From Aptenodytes patagonicus (taxonomy: Eukaryota; Chordata; Aves; Sphenisciformes; Spheniscidae), in contig NC_134975.1 of assembly GCF_965638725.1 (NCBI RefSeq), positions 1,934,179 to 1,998,178 on the forward strand: a stretch of DNA of 64,000 nt. Reading direction: 5' to 3'. Both the position numbers and the translations under genes were made by a program. Within the stretch, counting starts at the first letter, position 1. Every line of letters starts with the position of its first letter. Shown piece by piece: positions 35,345 through 46,326 of the stretch. The notes beneath the pieces were generated by a model that was given only the letters and a program-made list of their open reading frames with translations, was not told where the DNA came from and made no database searches.

Positions 35345-36560
35345 GGCGCACGGGGCCCCCCCACCCCCGGACCACAGACCCCCCCAGAACCCCCAGCCCT
35401 CCCCCCACCAGCCCCGAGACCCCGAACCAGAGCCCCCCCCCCCGACCCCAAAACCTGAGCTCCCAGCCTCAAGCCCTCTCCAGCCCTGAGACCCCTGAAC
35501 CAGAGACCCCCCCCAGACCCCAAAGCCTGAGCCCCCAGCCCCTGAACCAGAGAGCCCCCAGCCCCTGAACCAGAGACCCCCCAGACCCCAAAGCCTGAGC
35601 TCCCAGCCCTGAGCCCCACGAACCAGAGAACCCCCCAAACCCAGAGCCCCAAGACCCCCCAGACCCCAAAGCCTGAGCCCCAAGAACCCCCCGCAGCCCT
35701 GAGACCCCCAAACCAGAGGCCCCCCCAGCCCCCAAAGCCAGGGCCCCCAGCCCCAAGACCCCCAAACCAGAGCTCCCCCAGACTTCAAAGTCAGAGCCCC
35801 CACCCCCACCCCAAAGCCAGAGCTCCCTCCTCCAGCCCTAAGACCCCCAAAGTCAAAGCTCCCCAGACCCAAAAACCAGAGCTCCCTCCAGACCCCAAAA
35901 TCAGAGCCCTCAGCCCCAAGAGCCTGAAACCAGACCTCCCTCCAGCCCCCAGGCCTCAAAACCAGAGCCCCCTGAGACCCCCAAAGTCAGAGCTCCACAG
36001 CTCGGGACTCCCCAAAACCAGAACATCCCCCCCCCCCCCCAAATCAGAGCCTCCCCAAATCCCAAACTCCCCAAAACAAGAGCACCCCAAGCCTGGAGAT
36101 CCCCCAGAGTCACCCCCAAACCCAGTCTGGAGCACCTCCCAGCTTGGAGATCTCCTAACCTCCCAACCCAGGCCATCTCAAGTCCAGAGCACCCCCAAAC
36201 CCAGAGCCTCCCCCCCCAACCTAGAACTCCCCCAAACTCAGGGCCAAGATCCCAGACGTCCTCAGTCCTGTCCCAAAAACCCAGAAGGTCCCAAAAGCCA
36301 AATACTGGAGCCCAAATCACTGCCCCCCTCTGAAAGCCAGAGCCCCCCAAATCCCAGACCCCCACAAGACTCAGATCCCCCAATCCCCAGATGTGCCCAA
36401 TCCCAGACTCCCCTAAAACCCAGACCCCGAAGTGCCAGGACCCCCCAAAACCCACAGCCTCCCACCAACTCCCCCAAAATCCCAGACTTCCCCCCAAACC
36501 CCAGCCCGGTTAAATCCCTGACTCTCCCAAAACCCAAAGCCCCCTGACCCCATTCCCAGC
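35345..36560. repeat. Diverged minisatellite, about 1.2 kb
   Basis: The words ACCAGAGCTCCC, CCCCAAAGCCTGAGC and CCCCAGACCCCAAA recur every 20-45 bp with much divergence, becoming looser to the right. Open frames through it on the minus strand are Gly/Leu/Trp-rich and repetitive (GVWGGSLVQGSQGW-like), as expected of a translated minisatellite. It lies upstream of the putative POU6F1 promoter. Confidence 0.8.
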
Positions 36561-38399
36561 AGCACCCCCCCAGCTTTGGGGTCACCCTTTGCAAACCCCA
36601 AGCAGCCATGTCCCCAGTTTGCCGGGGTGGGTGTCGGGAGGAGCCCCTGGCTCTGCACCACCCCACAGGATCATGCCCGGAGCAGCCCTCCTGAACCCAG
36701 CTCTGAGCCGGCTCATCAAAACCCTAATACAGCATTTCATCATCATAAATTAATACATTAATCATCACATTAACGTGAACCACCCCGGGGCAGCACAAAG
36801 GATTCCATTTGTTCCCCTTCACCCCCTGCCGTTATCCACTTTCCTCCAGGGCCACGGCTTGGGATAGAGCCCCGGTGCCGAACCCGCTACCTGCCAGGGC
36901 TCGGGGCTTTGGTTTAAGCCCCAAAAACCTTGCTGAGGCTTTAAAGCGGGAGCTGGAGGCAGGGGCCTGGGCGGGAGCAGCGCCTGCCTTCGCCCGGGGA
37001 AGCCACAGTAATAATTCAAGACGCTCCATCTTCCCGGCATAGCATTAGCTTCAGATCCAGCCTCCCAGCATAATATGCAGGAGGCTGAGCTCCGCGCGCC
37101 GGCCAGCCGGCCGGCATCCCGCCCCCCGCGCCGGGCTGCAGCGGGGTCGTGTCCGACCCTCCAGGGCTGCACGTCCCAGGGGCGAGCGGAGTCCTGCCCT
37201 CCTTCGGGCTCGAAAGAGTCCGGGGGACTTTGGAGCCCACGCTTAGAGCTGCTCTGAAAATGGGGTTTATTTAAAAGGGGAGCTGACAGCTCCCTGACCG
37301 GCACGTACAGGACCTTGGGACACCCGTGGAGTCCCAAAAATGAGGATGCACGTAGCCACTAGCACCCACCTTGCCTGCAGCAGCACCTTCCTGCAGGGAC
37401 AACGGGACACGCCACAGCCCGATAACGGGGATCGCGCCGGCTGCCGGCGCTCGTGGCTGCCCTGAACTCGTGCTCGCTCACCGACGGTGCATGGTCGGAG
37501 CGTCAAGCTGGGAGGCTGCAGGGCCGCTCTGGGGGTGAAGCAATCAACAGGCGATAACAGTTCACAAGACGAGGACGCGATTTGCTTCTGGGTATCTCCG
37601 AGAGGGAATATGCTACCGGAGGCTCTCCGAATCCTACTGGTAATTTAAATTTCCAGGCGTGATCGCGCAGACTTGTGCGAGGCACGCCGCTTGTGAATTA
37701 GCTCCTGGTCCCGGGGACTCGTCTGCCAGCTCGGAGGGACTTTTTTTTTGTGGACTGGGTGAAGGAGGGAGGAAATAAGTGCCATAAAGGGAACTCAGGT
37801 GCAACTTTAACCTCGTCACTACGTAATTAAAAGAAGGAAGAAAACTATTTCTGTAATTGCAAAGCTCATTAGAAGCGCAGGTGCAATCCTGCGGCTTTTC
37901 CAGCCAACTTATGGACCAATTATAGCTTGTTTGGAAGCAGGGTATATTATTATCTTGCCTTCTGTATCTTTTACAATTTTATAGTTGTAACTTCCTTCTT
38001 ATCTCCTGGCAGGAAAAGAGGGAGGGGGAAAAAAAAAAGGACAAAAACTCCAGCATAACATCTCACTTATTGGCACCTCTTAAAAACGAGCACGGCTTGA
38101 TAAAGCTGAATTATTTTTACTTCTTTCCCATCCCTATTAGCTGGAGAGAATTACACCATCCGTCTTTCCCTGCAGAAAAAGCTACCGGGCTAATGTAAAT
38201 CCTTGCCTCACAACACACCTTTTTTGGAGTTCATCGTAAGATATTCCCAACCCGCTCCCACAGCGCTCTTCCCATCATCCGTGAGGGAATATATACATTA
38301 GCACGGACGGAGCAGGCGTCCCCGTTAAAAAAGTGCAAATACCACGAGCGGTTCTTCCCAGGCTAAATCCATCCCACGTCCTCTCCCGCGCGCACAGAA

Positions 38400-38770
38400 A
38401 GGTTTCTGGAATTAACGTCACTTAGACTAGCCTAGCCTCTTAGTGCCAACTTAATACGATATCTAGTGCTGATGAGCAGCCTACGCTCAGATTCAACAGG
38501 AATTAAGCGAGCGCTTAACGCCTGGCGGAGGTTAACGCCGAGGCACAAATACGCAGCCGGCGCTGACCATTTTCATTAATAATCGAATTAGATATGTTAA
38601 AGCATCTTCGCCCGAGTACAGCTGTTATTCGAGGCTGCAGCGCAATTCTGCTGAGAGCCTGGTTTGCATATGCTGTACTGTGATTATGAATATTTAAATA
38701 CTTCCATCTAGTTGAATTTCAGCCTCATTTACATACATTGGCATACTGGTTAATATAATGCATATGGGGA
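38400..38770. promoter_or_regulatory. Candidate conserved enhancer rich in octamer/homeodomain words
   Basis: This AT-rich block of balanced complexity contains TTTGCATATGC (38663-38673), TAATATAATGCATATG (38751-38766), GATTATGAATATTTAAATAC, CATTAATAATCGAATTAGAT and CTCATTTACATACATTGGCA. The density of POU/homeodomain-type cores in 370 bp, in a domain that is otherwise GC-rich, suggests a developmental enhancer, perhaps for POU6F1. Conservation was not tested. Confidence 0.4.
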
Positions 38771-40559
38771 AAAGGGTGCACGGTGCATTTTTAATTTTTC
38801 TGGAAGAGGAATTGGTTTTATGAGTGCTGAAAAGCTTTTTTTTTTTCCTTCAGGAAAATAGCTTGTTTGGAAGGGGAGGGGGGATTTTCATTAACCGTTT
38901 GACAGGAATAGCTGGCAAAACTAAACCGCTGACTGCAAGAACGTGTCCTTTGTTCCAGAGCTTGCTCTGCCGAGGAGAACTCTTGGTAGGTGACCAAATT
39001 AATATTGCAGCTTTCTTGTCCACGCTTCTTTCGCCGACTTGGCTGCTCTAATCACGCACAGCAGAGGAGGGTTTGCACCTGACCCTGTGGTTTCTGGCAC
39101 ATCTGATTTGCTACGGAAAGGTTTCCAGCCCTGCAAGGAACATATATGCCACAAACCAGCTAATTCCAGCTGTTCTGAGAATTTAAATGGCTGATAGTAC
39201 AGGAAAAGCGAGCCAGGACTTTATTTTGGCTCCCGCGCTGCAAAGCGACTCCGGTTGCTCACAAACTTCCTTGAACCTGAGCTTAAGCGTGTGTTTTTTA
39301 AAGACTGCAGGGGGGTTTAATGCAAGTTTGTCGGCGCTGCGATAGATCTGGCCTCTGCCTCGCTTTTCCCCTTAAAGCTGGAAACAGGCTGTAAAATACC
39401 CACGGGATTTTTCAGGCCGCTTTGTGGCATTGGGTGAAATCCGGTCCTGGCAAAGCCAAGCACGGAACCCCCTCGATTTCAGTGGTGGGAGAAGGAAGGA
39501 GAGCATTTTCCCTAGGTGGAAGATGTCATCCAGTAATTAACAACTGCTTATTCGTTATCATTATGTAATTAATTACGGCCCGCCACCCATAGGGTGCTCT
39601 CTGCCTCGAAGTACCTCTCGCTTCTGATTACTCACACGAGTAAAGTTTCACAAACGCGCATCTGCTCGTAAGGCCACCGGTATCAGCTGAATTTTTACTG
39701 CTGCTTTATTTTTGCTACTATTTAATTTTTGCTACTTTAAGTAGCAAACAACAGGTATTATCCCAGCCAGCTCTGCTTCTAATCAGGGTTAAATAATCCC
39801 GTGTTGTGTAAATAAGGACTTTCAGCGTGGGCCCTTCGCTCACCCAAAAACGCAGACTCGGCCATTGACGCTTTTATCCGTTCCGCGTGTTGACGGCGCG
39901 CCAGGCTCTTTGCAGACCGTCTCCCTTTGCCTTTCAGAAGCGCCCGGCGTGGGAAGCAAAGTCCGCTGGCACGCAGCCAGGCATCCAGAAACTGCCTCGA
40001 CTTTTCCAGGTTTCCATTTCGGGGCCGCACGGCGCAAGACGACTCATGAGGCGATTTTTCAGAGCTTTTGACGTTTACTGGAGTTGTTTTTTTTTGTTTT
40101 TTTTCCCTCTTGGAGTCCCAGGAGGCCCTTAAAGGAGGTAATCGGCGATAAAAATACAAATAAAAACAATCCCAAGGGATGTGAAGGCAGGTGCCTTCTG
40201 AAGAGCCCGGCTCCACCGAATGGAAACGCTTTCTCCTTGCCTTTCGCGCCTCACAGAGCGTTCCCAGTCTTCCTTTGCAAGGAAGCTTTCTGTCTAATGG
40301 TAACAGGAGAGTGGAAAAAGGCACGTTTGTTTGAATAAATCAGGGTTTGAAGCCAGGAGCTGCTGAACAGGCTTAACCCTGAGCAGTTCCAGCAAGCTGC
40401 GGGGCTTTGCGGGGTTGGGTTTGTGAAGACATCTGGGCTCAGTCCCTCAGAAATCACCTTCCCCTTCCCGGAGGTGCTCTCCCCTTCGCTCACTTTCACC
40501 ACACTTAACGACAACCCACCTCGCTCCACGTTTCCGTGGGCAGATTTCAAGCCATCTTC

Positions 40560-40770
40560 TCTCCCACTTTAAAGGGTAAATATATATATTTATTTTTTTT
40601 ACAGTTCCTGTACAGTTGCAAGGTGAAGAACATTTTTTAGGCATGAATTATTGATGAAGCCCTCCCAGGCACACCAGCCAACGTGCATATTCATCAGGCA
40701 GCCGGTACATTATTCATGAGAAGTTCACTTAAATAGGGAAGAGAACAATGATATTGTTGATTGAGATGCC
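40560..40770. promoter_or_regulatory. Candidate regulatory element with palindromic SOX site
   Basis: A block of AT-rich complex sequence contains CATGAATTATTGATGAAG, GTGCATATTCATCAGGCAGC, ACATTATTCATGAG and a perfect inverted repeat AACAAT-GAT-ATTGTT at 40744-40758. Two ACAAT cores facing each other with a 3-nt spacer resemble dimeric SoxE sites. The role is inferred. Confidence 0.4.
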
Positions 40771-42059
40771 TGAAAATGAGCTTGAAAGAGAGAGTTGTGC
40801 CCTCAAACTCTGGCCAAAGCGCAGCCAGAAAGTTCAACAAAATCACAAAAAAAGGGGGAATTTTTACACTTGAAGGGGGTATCTTTATTGTGGTCCTTTC
40901 ATTGCCATCCATATACGTTATTTTTTTAAACAAGCAAGACTTTACACATAGAACTACTAGATCGCATCATACCTTCTCTATGCCCAGCTCCCGACCTCCA
41001 ACTGCACCTTCTGCTGGCAGATCGATCTTCAGCAGGCGACACCTACAACAGATTTTTTTTATGAGAGTATTTAGGCCCCATAACTCATCCCAAATACATT
41101 AAAGATTATCACGAGAAACCTCACTCTCCTCCTTTAACCCCATGATGTTTTTAAGCCGAGGTAGATGCCAGAGCTTTGTTGAACAGGGCTGGTATTAAGA
41201 GCAGGGACTGCCTGCTCTTGCAAATGCAGCCCTAAATACAAGGAAAGAGAGTGCTTAAATCAGATCTTTTATTTCCGTAAATCTACTGAGGTCTCTCCTG
41301 TGCTGTTGCTGGGTGAAGGGGAACGGGGGGGCAGAGCCAACCTGAGAAATGCACACGCCTGACTGCATCTTCAGCTTCTTGGCAATGTTTTGGCTACACT
41401 TAGGCAAGAAGGGGAGACCACGCTCACTTTGGAAAGGAACCTGTTCTTTACGTGCCCCACGTGTGTTGGGGGAGACCACGCTGAAGCCAATGGGTCCCAT
41501 GGCAGGATGTTGCCCCCCAAAAGAAGTGCCTCTAGGGGCTCCCTGCCACAGGGAGGCAGAAAATGGGGTCCTGTGGAGCTCCCCGGGAACGACTCGGGGC
41601 TTGTAACAACAGCCACAAGGACACGGTTTAGAAGAACCAACATAACCCGGAGCTCAGGCTGCAGTCACCGACTGCTAGCACAGTCACTGCGCTAACGAGC
41701 GGCTCTGCCTGCTGACGCTTCACACAGTCCTTAAGGCTTAATTAAGCTTAACAATATTTGGAGGTTACCAACCATTTCCATTGATCTTTTATGCATGAAC
41801 TCGGAGGCGGCCCCTTTCGCTGGGTGCAATACAGGAGGAAGCAGGGAGAGAGCCGGGGGCTCCCTCGCCCACCAGTTTCCCCAGTGCTGTCCCAGGCCCT
41901 GGGAAGGCTCTTGCCTGACAGGACAGGCAGCTGGGCTGGGTCCTGCTGGGGGCTGGGGCATCCCGCATCGCCCCTGGGCCATGCTGGGCGACCCCCACCT
42001 CACCTATGGGCCCGGGAGGGCACCCCCCCTCAACGCTGGGGCCTGCGTGGGGACACCCC

Positions 42060-42620
42060 CCCAAGGCCCTGCCCAGGGCCCCCTCCCTCCTCTTAGGCCC
42101 TGCCCAGGGACCCCTCCCTCCTCTTAGGCCCTGCCCAGGGCCCCCTCTCAGGTCTAGCCGCTACTCTAGGCTCTGCCTGGGACCCTCATTCCCCTCCCCA
42201 GCCCTACTTAGAAGCCCCCTCACCCCTGGGGACCCCACCACTATACTAGGTCCTGCCTGGGACCCCTCCCCAGGCCCTGCTTAAGGCCCCCCTCACCCCC
42301 TGGGCCTACCTGGGGCCTCCCCACTGCTCCAGGCCCTGTCTAGGCCCCCCTTAGGCCCTGCTTAGGGGCCCCCTTCACCCCTAGGCCCTGTCTGCTACCC
42401 ACTCCCGCCTGGGGACCCTCCCTCCACTCTAGCCCCCCCCGGCCCTGCTTAGGGGCCCCCTTCACCCCTGGGGCCTACCTAGAGCTGCCGCCCAGGCCTT
42501 GCTTAAGGCCCCCCCCCCCTCAGCCCTAGGGCCTACCTGCCCTCCCCGCCCTGCGGACCCCTCCCTCCCCTCCAGGGAGGGGCCCCCACCCTCGGGGTCT
42601 ACCTGAGGACCCCCCTCCCC
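42060..42620. repeat. C-rich minisatellite upstream of DAZAP2
   Basis: GGCCCTGCCCAGGG recurs at 42065, 42096 and 42127, giving a 31-bp unit with CCCTCCCTCCTCTTA. Diverged copies (AGGCCCTGCTTAGGGGCCCC, CACCCCTGGGGCCTACCT) continue to about 42610. It adjoins the DAZAP2 CpG-island promoter. Confidence 0.8.
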
Positions 42621-42911
42621 CAGGTCCTACTCGGGACCGCCCAGCAAAGCGCCACCTCCCGCGGCCCCTTTAAGAGCGCGCGGCCCCGCCCCCGCGCGCG
42701 CGATGACGCCGGCGCGCGCGCCTGCGCGCGGCGCCGGCTTCCTCCTCCTCCCCCCCCCTCCCCTCCCCGCCCCGCCCCGCCCCGCCCCGCCCCCCCGCGG
42801 CCCTCCCCCTCCCGCAGCGCCGCAGTGACACCGAGGAGGAAGCGCGCGGCGCGGGCAGAGCGGGAGCCGCCGCCGCCGCCGGAGCCAGCGCCGCCCCGCC
42901 CCGCCGCCGCC
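42621..42911 (+). promoter_or_regulatory. DAZAP2: DAZAP2 CpG-island promoter and 5' UTR
   Basis: This is extremely CpG-rich and TATA-less. It contains alternating CGCG tracts with an NRF1-like GCGCCTGCGCGCGG (42717-42732), a CRE-like GATGACGCC near 42703 and a run of overlapping Sp1 boxes CCGCCCCGCCCCGCCCC at about 42768-42792. The start codon follows a strong Kozak context GCCGCCGCCATGA. The island continues into intron 1. Confidence 0.8.
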
Positions 42912-45900
42912 ATGAACGGCAAAGGCAAGGACCGGGGCGCGGCGCGTGTCGTCCCCCCCCCCCCCCCCTCCTTTCACCGGCAGCGTTCCTGCTCCCCCTC
43001 CCCCCCCCCCCCCCGCCCGCCCCGCGCCGCCCCGGGACGCGGCGCCTTTAAGGGCGGTGCCGCAGCGCGTGACCGCGCGAGCGGGCCGGGGCCGCGCGGG
43101 CGCCGGGCGGCCAATGGGAGCGGGGGGGGGGGGGGGGGGCGGGTCGCCGCGGCCCGGCCTTAACCCTGCGGGTGCCGAGCGGCTGGGGGACACCCCCCCC
43201 CCCCGTGACGTAGAGGGGGGCTGTTGCCGCAGGGGGGGGGACCCACGCGTGACGTAAGGGGTCGCCGTTCCATGCGGGCAGGGCGAGCTGAGGTGGGGGA
43301 GACCCCCCCTGCCGACGTAGGGGATCCCCCGGATGACGTAAGGGGGACCCCAGTAGGTGTCAGGGGCCGCTGGAGTGAGACGGACCCCCCGCGCGTGACG
43401 CAAGGGGGACCCCATTGGGGGGGGGGGGCGCTGAGGTAGGGGACCCCCCCCTGCCGACGTAGGGGATCCCCCGGACGACGTCAGAAGGGACCCCATTTTA
43501 TGGCAGGGTGCGGGAGACCCCTTGGGTGATGTAATAGGGGGGAGACCCCCCCGAGTGATGCAATGGGGGGCGGGTGGGGGAGAGCCCCTGCACCACGGGG
43601 GGGACCTTTGGGTGGCGTAAGGGGGACCCCGCTGCCTGTGGGGGCAGCTGCGGGGGGGCCCTGAGTGACACCGGGGACCCCCTGGGTGACGTGGGGGTGG
43701 TGGTGGAGTGGGCGAGACCCCTTCGTCACGGGGGGGGGACCCCTGGTGGGACCCCCTTGCATTTAGGGGGAGCCGGATCAGGGACACCCCCCCCTCCAGG
43801 GGACAACACCGGGGGCAGCTGAAGGGGTTGAGACCCCCCCGAAAGACCCAGGCCGGGGGGGGGGAGCAGGGTAGGGAGCACCCCCGGGGCGCTGCCGCGT
43901 CCCCCGCGGCCTAACGGGCTCCGTCCCAGCAGCGCGGGGGGCCGGGGGGACCCCAGCGGCCTGTCCCGATCCCCGAGGAAGGGGCCGAATTCGGAGCTCG
44001 GTAAACCCCCTCAGCTTCGTCGGAGCAGAGGAGATTTCCACCCAGCACGGCCGGGAGATGGGCCCGCTCCCGCCGCCGCGTCGGGGGGATGTGGGAGAAC
44101 CCTCGCCCCAACGCCGCCTCGCCTTTGCCCCCCAAAACCGCGGAAGGCCCCGGGGCGGGGGGGCAGGTATCGCGTCTGGTTTGTTTTGGTTTCGGTTTAA
44201 GAATTTGCGAGTCTGAGCGCTGGCTACGACCCAGAATAATTTGGTTTATTATTATTATTTTTTTGTGCTTTGCCGGGCTTCCCGCCTCCTCGTTGCTCCC
44301 CGTTCTGGCAAAGGATATTTTAACTCTCGGTTTTGTTTTCGCTGCGGACTGAAGTGCCGAAGTCCTGGGCAGGGACGGCCGGCTGTGCTCGGCGGGGACG
44401 GGGCGGCCGATCACCCCGGGCAGTAACTGCGAGGTAATGGTGCGCAGACGCTCCTACGGCTGATACTCCCTTCTGCTCACGTGATAATTAAGAAACGGGG
44501 CTTTCCAAAATGAAAAAAAAAAAAAAAACCCAAACCAAAACCAACTCGCCGGCGTCCTGCCTGCCTTCGCTTCTGCCGCGGGCTGACTTCTCTTTCTCGC
44601 AGGACAATATCCCACCCAGCCGTCCTACCCTGTCCAGTCCCCGGCCAACCCCGCCGTGTACCCACAGACTCTGCCCCTTCCGCAGCCGCCGCCCTACACA
44701 GATGCACCTCCTGCGTATTCCGAGGTAGGCGGGACGCTTCTCTGAAGGCTTTGTTTTCTTCTGGGGCCCTTCCCAGAGGAAAAAAAAAACCCCCAAAAAA
44801 CCCTCTGAATAAGTTTATAGCTGCAATATCTTTTTTTTTTTTTTTTTTTGCCTGGAGGACTTGTTTGCCGCTCGTATCACTGGGCAGCGGTCGGTCCCCT
44901 GATTCTCTCTTCCGAGATCTGAATCAGCCACTCAAAGTGACAAACGTTCAAAGCTTCCCCTTGAGTCAAGATGACAAATTGAGCTCGCCTGTGGCTGTAA
45001 AACACATCTTCCGTAATCTCTCTTAGTTGGATTCTTGCGGGCAGTGGGGGAAAACTGTCTCCAGCAGGGGGAAAAATGTCCTTTTACCATACCCCAAAGT
45101 AAACGCTCGGGGAAGGGGATTCCCTTGTGCAAGCAGGAGGGTGAAAGTCTGCGTCGGGGCTAGCGCTTTGGCAGCAAGGCTGAATAAACAACGGGGTGCG
45201 GGGAGTAACAGGTCCCTAAACTTGCTTGCACGCGTTTTGTTTCCCAGCTTTACCGTCCCAGCTTCGTGCCTCTGGGGGCTGCCACCGTACCTACGATGTC
45301 TGCGGCGTATCCGGGCGCTTCCGTCTTCCTGCCCATGGCCCAGTCTGTGGCCGTGGGTCCGATCGGCTCGTCGGTCCCGATGGCGTATTACCCCGTGGGC
45401 CCGGTTTATCCCCCGGGCTCGACAGTCCTCGTTGAAGGTGGCTTTGATGCTGGAGCAAGGTTTGGGGCTGGCGGAACAGCCAGCATCCCTGTAAGTATAA
45501 ATGTATCCTCAAAACCCCGCGTGCTTCAGCATTAGAGCTTCGCAGATGGTAGCGGGGGAGAAGATGTCCTTTGTTTTCTGAGAAAAACATATTCCTTACC
45601 CGCTCCGTCATCTGGGAGAAGAGTAGGCTCCTACTTTGCTGCTGAGGGTTTGCTGTCTCTGGCCAACCTGTGGCTCTGGAGCCACGTAGGCTCGCAGGTG
45701 GTTCTGGCTCACAGCAAAACCATGGCGTGGCCAGTGCTAGCCCCGATTCGGCCTGGGGGCCGTGGTGTAATGCTCTCCGTGGGGGAGGCAAGGCAGCAGG
45801 GCTGCTTAGCGACCCTGACTTTCCGTGGCCTCAAACACAGACTTGGCCTCTTCCCATGCTGCGGTGGAGCTGTGGGAGGTTCCTGCTCCCCTGGACTTTC

Positions 45901-46326
45901 CACCCGTGGCTCGTGGCCACGTGAAGCTCTTGTTCTACGGCTCACGGGCTCCTCTGCGTGGGCAAAAGGCCAGGTCCTGCCGTACGGGCTGCGGGCTCCG
46001 AAAAGAGAGGGCAGGGCATGGACGAGGAACCGAGCGTTTCCCATCAGCTCCTGGACTCTGTCGCTCAATCTTTGCTCGGTAGCAAGTGACGGGGACATCA
46101 GTTGGGAGGTTTCTGCAGGCTGTGGTGGCTTTGTGCTGGCTCCCGTCGTGGCGCTGACCTCAGCTATCCTCCCGCCTCTCCTTTCTCTGTCTTCCAGCCC
46201 CCCGCTCCTGGCTGTCCCCCCAACGCCGCCCAGCTGGCCGTGATGCAGGGAGCCAACGTCTTGGTGACGCAACGGAAGGGAAACTTCTTCCTGGGAGGCT
46301 CAGATGGCGGCTACACTATCTGGTGA
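42912..46326 (+). CDS. DAZAP2: DAZ-associated protein 2; complete, 4 exons
   Basis: DAZAP2 is a small proline/tyrosine-rich adaptor (PRTB) that binds DAZ proteins, WW-domain E3 ligases and signalling factors. Exons are 42912-42924, 44603-44724, 45248-45490 and 46198-46326. They total 507 nt for 168 aa, the same length as human. The product starts MNGKGQYPTQPSYPVQSPAN, has PPPYTD and the WW-ligand PPAYSELY (residues about 35-47), then TVPTMSAAYPGASVFLPMAQ, and ends NFFLGGSDGGYTIW. Exon 1 codes only 13 nt. The residues that join correctly to exon 2 require a splice at AAAG|GCAAGG, a GC donor. Exons 2, 3 and 4 have canonical acceptors (CTCGCAG, TTCCCAG, CTTCCAG). There is no signal peptide or membrane segment. 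Identity is certain; the only unusual point is the first donor. Confidence 0.97.
43195..43760. repeat. Tandem repeat in DAZAP2 intron 1 carrying CRE/ATF-type sites
   Basis: Diverged units of roughly 40-130 bp contain GGGGGACCCC blocks, TGCCGACGTAGGGGATCCCC (twice, near 43309 and 43451) and a regularly placed TGACGTAA-like octamer. Instances are 43206 (TGACGTAG), 43250 and 43334 (TGACGTAA), 43396 (TGACGCAA), 43476 (CGACGTCA), 43527 (TGATGTAA), 43557 (TGATGCAA) and 43687 (TGACGTGG). Confidence 0.75.

Larger units (their letters stand above)
36561..42050. other. Intergenic region between POU6F1 and DAZAP2 (divergent genes)
   Basis: No gene was found in this stretch. It is mostly AT-richer than the gene clusters around it and contains several blocks that read like conserved non-coding DNA: 36715-36785 (ATCATCATAAATTAATACAT), 38150-38830, 39530-39780 and 40560-40770. 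Short open frames here lack any recognisable family and have no codon-like pattern. Confidence 0.5.

Noticed and set aside
35285-35959. 224-residue Gly/Leu/Trp-rich repetitive open frame that resembles a structural protein
   Set aside because: It follows the 35.3-36.5 kb minisatellite exactly and has no start context, so it is a translated repeat.
42627-43787. 386-residue minus-strand open frame across the DAZAP2 promoter
   Set aside because: CpG-island and repeat composition effect, antisense to a certain gene start.
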